From Catenulispora sp. GP43 (GTDB lineage Bacteria; Actinomycetota; Actinomycetes; Streptomycetales; Catenulisporaceae): a DNA stretch of 64,000 bases. The notes under the pieces are model-generated. The model had not been told where the DNA came from and ran no database searches. It saw only the letters and a list, made by a program, of their open reading frames with translations. Positions 60,547 to 64,000 of the stretch are shown here, one piece after another. A program made the translations under genes and the position numbers. The stretch lies in NCBI RefSeq assembly GCF_041260665.1, contig NZ_JBGCCT010000031.1, positions 1 to 64,000 on the forward strand. The letters run 5' to 3'. Position 1 is the stretch's first letter, and each line of letters opens with the position of its first letter.

Positions 60547-61239
60547 ATGAGCGTCAGCTCTACCGTCAACCCCACCCGCCGCACCATCGCCGTTGCCTGC
60601 TTTGCTGGAGCATCGCTGACCGGTATCGCCGCCTGTGCGTCCACTGGGACCGGCGCCGGAACGTCCGGCGGATCCCCGCCGTCACGGAGTTCCTCTGCCG
60701 GACCACCCACGTCACCGGCCTCATCCGCTACGCCCGCGACGGGTTCGGCCTCCGCCTCCGCGCCTGCGATGTCATCGTCAGGCGGTACCCCGGCCGCCTG
60801 CCTGGCGTCGGATCTGGCCGGCCGATGGACAGGCGTCCCCGGCAGCCACGGAATGGGCAACGTCTCATCGGACCTCGCATTGCACAACACGTCGACCCAC
60901 GCCTGCATCGTCGACGGATACCCGGCCTTCACCCTTCATTCGGCCGCGGGCACGGTTCTGCCCACCCACATCAGGCTCGACGCTCTCCCGGTGCCGACGC
61001 TGATCGTCCAGCCCGGGGGTTGGGTCCATTCCGAACTCCGCTACTCCACCGACATCCCCGGCAGCGGCGAGCCGATGTCAGGACCCTGCGAGCCGCTGGC
61101 CGCCTATACGCTCGCGACGGTCGCCGGCAGCAGCGGCACGGTCCGCGCGATGCTGGATGTGCCCCAGCCGATCTGCAGTCGGGGACAGGTCGAAGCCAAG
61201 CCGTACGCCTCCGGTCCGTCGAGCCCCACCGGCGGCTGA
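60547..61239 (+). CDS. DUF4232 lipoprotein
   Basis: The 230-residue product starts at ATG 60547, after gggag; 60511 has no ribosome site. The signal peptide ends in the lipobox LTGIAAC. A long Ser/Pro/Ala/Gly linker follows, then a DUF4232 domain: CLASDLAGRWTGVPGSHGMG, LALHNTSTHACIVDGYPAFT, and VQPGGWVHSELRYSTD. Cys pairs are typical of the domain. It is anchored at the outer membrane face. Its function is unknown, although it is common in actinomycetes. Confidence 0.8.
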   Translation: MSVSSTVNPTRRTIAVACFAGASLTGIAACASTGTGAGTSGGSPPSRSSSAGPPTSPASSATPATGSASASAPAMSSSGGTPAACLASDLAGRWTGVPGSHGMGNVSSDLALHNTSTHACIVDGYPAFTLHSAAGTVLPTHIRLDALPVPTLIVQPGGWVHSELRYSTDIPGSGEPMSGPCEPLAAYTLATVAGSSGTVRAMLDVPQPICSRGQVEAKPYASGPSSPTGG

Positions 61240-61242
61240 ACC

Positions 61243-61374
61243 CGACTCGCCGGCTCGGCGGGACCCTTCATCGACCCCCACCAGATCCTCGCCCGCTTCC
61301 CGTCGGTAGCCGCCCGCTCGCCCGGCCTCGCGTTCGGCGCCTACGGCGTCGCCGTGAACGGGCTTCCGGGCTAA
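61243..61374 (+). other. Possible small coding remnant
   Basis: An open frame reads AGSAGPFIDPHQILARFPSV and AARSPGLAFGAYGVAVNGLPG before TAA at 61372-61374. The residues look like part of a folded protein, but no start codon is present and no family is recognised. Confidence 0.3.
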
Positions 61375-61534
61375 GTCCGAGAAGTGCTGTCAACGGTCTC
61401 CCTCACCAGGATCAGGGACTTTCGGCCCTACTGGCACGCGGGATCGGGACTATCGTGGGGAATGGACCTGCGGGGCGAGCGAGGGAGCCTGAAACGGAAC
61501 GCTGATCTCGAAAAGGGTTACCTGAGTGAGATCG

Positions 61535-61625
61535 CGTGACGGGATGGGCTGAGAGGCTGGAAGGCTGATGAGGCCGGACAGCGACCTCCACCACCTGATC
61601 CGGGCAATGCCGGCGAAGGGAGCCC
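61535..61625 (+). ncRNA. TPP riboswitch, probably decayed in its 5' half
   Basis: The TPP aptamer signatures occur in order. CUGAGA is at 61549-61554, and the strictly conserved 3' half CCUGAUCCGGGCAAUGCCGG with CGAAGGGAG lies at 61594-61622. In standard aptamers a CGGGGUGC/ACCC P2 stem and a P3 arm flank CUGAGA. Here CGGGAUGGG lies before it and a GGCU-rich insertion after it, so P2/P3 looks rearranged. It stands just before a truncated lipoprotein gene. It would sense thiamin pyrophosphate if functional. Confidence 0.75.
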
Positions 61626-61628
61626 ACC

Positions 61629-61792
61629 TTGCAGGTTCCCATAAGGCTCAAGAATCGCCAGCAGTCCGGCCCCGTTGTGTCCCGAGACGAGACTGTGCGG
61701 CGAAGCGGCCAAGTGGCGCCAGGCTGTGCGTTGCTTTCGTGGGCCTGGCCGCGGTCATGCTCACCGGCTGCACTCCGGCCGATCCGGGATGA
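61629..61792 (+). pseudogene. Lipoprotein remnant behind the TPP riboswitch
   Basis: Just after the aptamer a TTG at 61629 opens LQVPIRLKNRQQSGPVVSRD. In the neighbouring frame a lipoprotein signal follows: ARLCVAFVGLAAVMLTGC, lipobox LTGC, then TPADPG and a stop. Only the export signal of a lipoprotein remains. TPP riboswitches usually control thiamin synthesis or uptake, so a thiamin/HMP-binding lipoprotein of an ABC importer is the likely ancestor (inference). It ends 19 bases from the stress-protein remnant. Confidence 0.6.
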
Positions 61793-61810
61793 CTCCGTGG
61801 TGAAACCAGT

Positions 61811-62042
61811 TCAGTTCTGCCGGTGACGGATGATCACCACCGGACAGGCGGCGTGTTGTGCGCATGGTGAAGCCCGGGGCCCAGGCCCACCCGTAGGCGG
61901 AGGGGAAGTCCCAGACGTAGACCGCGTGCAGGTCGGCGCCTGTGAGCCGGGCCTGGTCGGCGGCCCAGCACAGGGCGTCTGCGCTGGAGTCGGAGCCGTC
62001 GACGCCGGCCACGATGATGGAAGTGCTGGTCGTCTCGGTCAA
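61811..62042 (-). pseudogene. Universal stress protein, middle deleted
   Basis: The TTG at 62042 follows gagagga and opens LTETTSTSIIVAGVDGSDSS, then ADALCWAADQARLTGADLHA and VYVWDFPSAYGW, the N-terminal third of a UspA domain. The C-terminal end appears in another frame as AQHAACPVVIIRHRQN before the stop at 61811. About 70 residues including the ATP-binding G-x2-G-x9-G(S/T) loop are missing. The gene has an internal deletion with frameshift. Confidence 0.78.
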
Positions 62043-62144
62043 GGCCGGGTTTCCTCTCGCTGCTGTGTCTTTCCACGGCCTGACGCCGTAGCGGTCTTGC
62101 CTCGCCGGCGGACCGGCGGCCGGTCCGGACCTGCACTCCAGCAC

Positions 62145-63157
62145 TCAGAAGGTGAAGACCAGCCGGGCGGGAACCTCACCGGCCAGCACCTCATCAATGC
62201 ACCTGTTCACCTTGTGCAGGTCGCGTTCCTCGGCGATGACCTTGGTCCGGCCGGCCGCGTGCAGCGCGAACACGTCGGCGAGGTCCTGGCGGGTGCCGAC
62301 GATCGAACCGATGACGGACTTGCCGCTCAGCACCAGGTCGAAGATCGAGATCGTCATCTCGTCGTCCGCGGGCAGCGCCACACAGACCAGGCGCCCGCCA
62401 CGGCACAGCGAGGAAAAGGCCTGCTCGAAGACTCGCGGCGAGGCGGCCAGCACGATCGCGACATCGGCCCCGCCCAGGCGGCCGACCGCCTCGACCGGAT
62501 CGGTCGTCCGCGCGTTCACCACGTGATCGGCGCCCAGCTCGCGCGCCAGGTCGAGCTTGGCGTCCTCGACGTCGACGGCGATCACCCGGGCGCCGAAGTC
62601 GCGCGCGTACTGCAGCGCGAGGTGTCCCAGGCCGCCGATGCCGAAGACCGCCGCGGTTTCTCCAGGCTGGATCCCCGAGACCTTCACCGCCTTGAACGAC
62701 GTGACGCCGGCGCAGGTCAGGGGCGCCGCATCGAACGACGACACGCCGTCCGGAACGGTCACGACATGGCTGTCCGCGGCCACCGCGTACTCCGCCCAGG
62801 CGCCGTCCACCGAGTAGCCGCTGTTCTGCTGCCCTCGCACAAGGTCTCCCTGCCGCTCACGCAGTACCGGCAGTGGCCACAGGCCGACCCGAGCCAGGCC
62901 ATGGCGACCCGGTCACCGACCTGGTGCAGTGAGGCACCCGGGCCGGTGCGTTCGACGATGCCCACGCCCTCGTGGCCGGGGATGAACGGCGGTTTCGGCT
63001 TGACCGGCCAGTCCCCGCGGGCGGCGTGGATGTCGGTGTGGCACAGCCCCGAGGTCAGCATCCTGATCAGGACCTGGCCCGGCCCCGGCTCGGGAACCGG
63101 CAGCTCGCTGATCACCAGTCTGTCGCCCAGTTTGGGGACGACCGCGGCCCGCATCAT
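62145..63157 (-). pseudogene. Zinc alcohol dehydrogenase (AdhP-like), frameshifted
   Basis: Two frames make one MDR alcohol dehydrogenase of about 337 residues. The N-terminal half, from ATG 63157 after aaggaagg, has the zinc Cys in LTSGLCHTDIHAARGDWP, GHEGVGIVERTG, and the structural-zinc cysteines CGHCRYCVSGRETLC. The other frame continues QQNSGYSVDGAWAEYAVAAD, then FGIGGLGHLALQYARDFGA, the NAD-binding loop. The change of frame lies near 62838; one base missing explains it. All residues outside the break are intact, so the damage is recent or an assembly error. Confidence 0.82.
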
Positions 63158-63205
63158 CGTCGTGATCCTTCCTTGCTGCCGGTTCCCGGCTCTCCACGCC
63201 GGCGG

Positions 63206-63274
63206 GTCCGGTCCGCCTCCCTCCGGGGAGATGAAGCCGAAGCCCTTCTCACTGTTGAACCACTTCACAGGGCC
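63206..63274 (-). pseudogene. Cold-shock protein remnant
   Basis: The stretch GPVKWFNSEKGFGFISPEGG and GPD is the N-terminal third of a CspA-type cold-shock domain, including RNP-1 (KGFGFI). The second half with RNP-2 (VFVHFS) is missing. The frame instead runs into the alcohol-dehydrogenase upstream region, in the same reading frame. The gene is truncated. Confidence 0.75.
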
Positions 63275-63310
63275 TTGCCGCGCCGCATCGGACGTCCTGA
63301 CGCCGACGCA

Positions 63311-63535
63311 TCAGCGCTCGGGGACGATGACGACGGGACAGTGCGCGTGGTGCGGAAGCGAATGGGCCAGTCCGCCGAGCCGCATCCCTCGCCGTCACGG
63401 TGCGGTCGGCCGGCGATGACCAGCAGGTAGCCGCGGGCGCCGGCCTCGAGGAGAAGGTCCCGGGCCGGTGCCGATGTCTCACGGGTCCTGTCGTCGCCGG
63501 TCCGGCTCTGTGATGGGTTCGGCAAGATCGGCCAT
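63311..63535 (-). pseudogene. Second universal stress protein remnant
   Basis: An ATG at 63535, after ggagcggggc, opens MADLAEPITEPDRRRQDP and then stops. In other frames the C-terminal half of a UspA domain appears: LLEAGARGYLLVIAGRPHRD, then, one frame over, MRLGGLAHSLPHHAHCPVVI and VPER before the stop at 63311. At least two frame breaks and a deletion of the N-terminal half are present. Confidence 0.72.
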
Positions 63536-63568
63536 GGTGCCCCGCTCCCCGGTGCCGGGTCGGCTGCC

Positions 63569-63985
63569 TCAGGCGGCGCAGATGCGCTCGACGAACTCGG
63601 CGATCTGCTCGTCCGGCAGGTTGCGGGCGATGTCCGCCTCGCTGATCATCCCGACCAGCTTCTTGTCCCTGACCACCGGCAGCCGCCGGATCCGGTGGTT
63701 CTCCATCGCCGCCAGCACATCGCTGACGTCGTCGTCCGCCTCGACCCAGCGCGGAGTACCCTCGCACAACGACCCCGCGGTCACCTTCGACGGATCATGT
63801 CCCATCGCCACACACTTCACCACGATGTCGCGATCCGTGATGATCCCGCACATCCGCTCGTTCGCATCAGCCACCGGCAACGCGCCGATGTCGGACTCGC
63901 GCATCATCTGCGCGGCGCGATCCAGCGTCTCGGTCGCCGGGATCCAACGAGCGTTCTTGTGCATGATCTGCTCCGCGGTGGTCAT
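63569..63985 (-). CDS. CBS-domain protein, Hrp1-like
   Basis: The 138-residue protein carries two CBS domains. The first shows MTTAEQIMHKNARWIPATET and DIGALPVADANERMCGIITD, and the second RIRRLPVVRDKKLVGMISEA with DIARNLPDEQIAEFVERICA. The order and length match Hrp1 (Rv2626c) of M. tuberculosis, a hypoxia-response protein. CBS pairs bind adenine nucleotides. The start at 63985 fits that family; 63997 is a possible extension. The gene runs off toward the window end on the minus strand and is the only intact gene of the surrounding stress block. Confidence 0.85.
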   Translation of the reverse strand: MTTAEQIMHKNARWIPATETLDRAAQMMRESDIGALPVADANERMCGIITDRDIVVKCVAMGHDPSKVTAGSLCEGTPRWVEADDDVSDVLAAMENHRIRRLPVVRDKKLVGMISEADIARNLPDEQIAEFVERICAA

Positions 63986-64000
63986 CGCATACCCCATCTC

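Noticed and set aside
62145-63157. Two separate dehydrogenase genes
   Set aside because: The two halves complement each other exactly at one point; one broken gene explains them better.

Overview
The window is about 70% G+C with strong third-position GC bias and frequent GTG/TTG starts, as in actinomycetes. Mycothiol synthesis (mshC), a PAC2 protein, the SCO1664/DUF3090/phosphomutase block and the pyrG-glycosyltransferase-murJ-mctB block all point to a filamentous actinobacterium. Streptomyces-like or Catenulispora-like are possible; the genus cannot be fixed from sequence alone. No rRNA, tRNA or CRISPR array was seen.

Layout. 1-880 is a gene-free block made of a very long, nested imperfect palindrome. 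0.9-5.6 kb holds divergent IclR/AraC regulators, a C-terminally short coaD next to a second palindromic element, a methyltransferase and a lipoprotein. 5.6-12 kb is a run of exported proteins: a beta/gamma-crystallin or I36-like protein, a peptidoglycan-binding protein, a giant SGNH hydrolase with a transglycosylase-like module, and a repeat protein. 12-24 kb holds a UPF0303 protein, an orphan sensor kinase, an Rv2629/baeRF-type protein, a GH57-GT5 glucan pair, TetR and GlxA regulators with their partners, and an MFS exporter. 23.3-25.8 kb contains three broken genes in a row (AraC, peptidoglycan-binding protein, esterase). 25.9-27.3 kb has an RCC1-repeat protein coupled to an immunity-like protein. 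27.3-35.5 kb is a peptide-type ABC importer operon with an amidohydrolase, facing a TetR gene across a perfect 17-bp palindrome.

35.7-55.4 kb is core-like: PAC2, mshC, GNAT, SCO1664, DUF3090, histidine-phosphatase, CorA, an RlmG-like methyltransferase, small hydrolases, NUDIX, pyrG, GT4, MurJ, a MraY-like protein and MctB. It is interrupted only by a peroxiredoxin remnant and a broken MFS gene at 36.8-38.1 kb.

55.6-64 kb is an accessory region that starts where the core order stops, beside serine-recombinase debris. It carries a large arylsulfatase, a three-helix-bundle protein, a long ribosome-hibernation factor, a DUF4232 lipoprotein and an Hrp1-like CBS protein. This set resembles actinobacterial dormancy/hypoxia clusters. 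Much of it is decaying: two universal stress protein genes, a cold-shock gene, an alcohol dehydrogenase and a lipoprotein gene behind a TPP-riboswitch-like element are truncated or frameshifted. That riboswitch with a ruined target, the giant palindrome and this decay are the most unusual features of the window.
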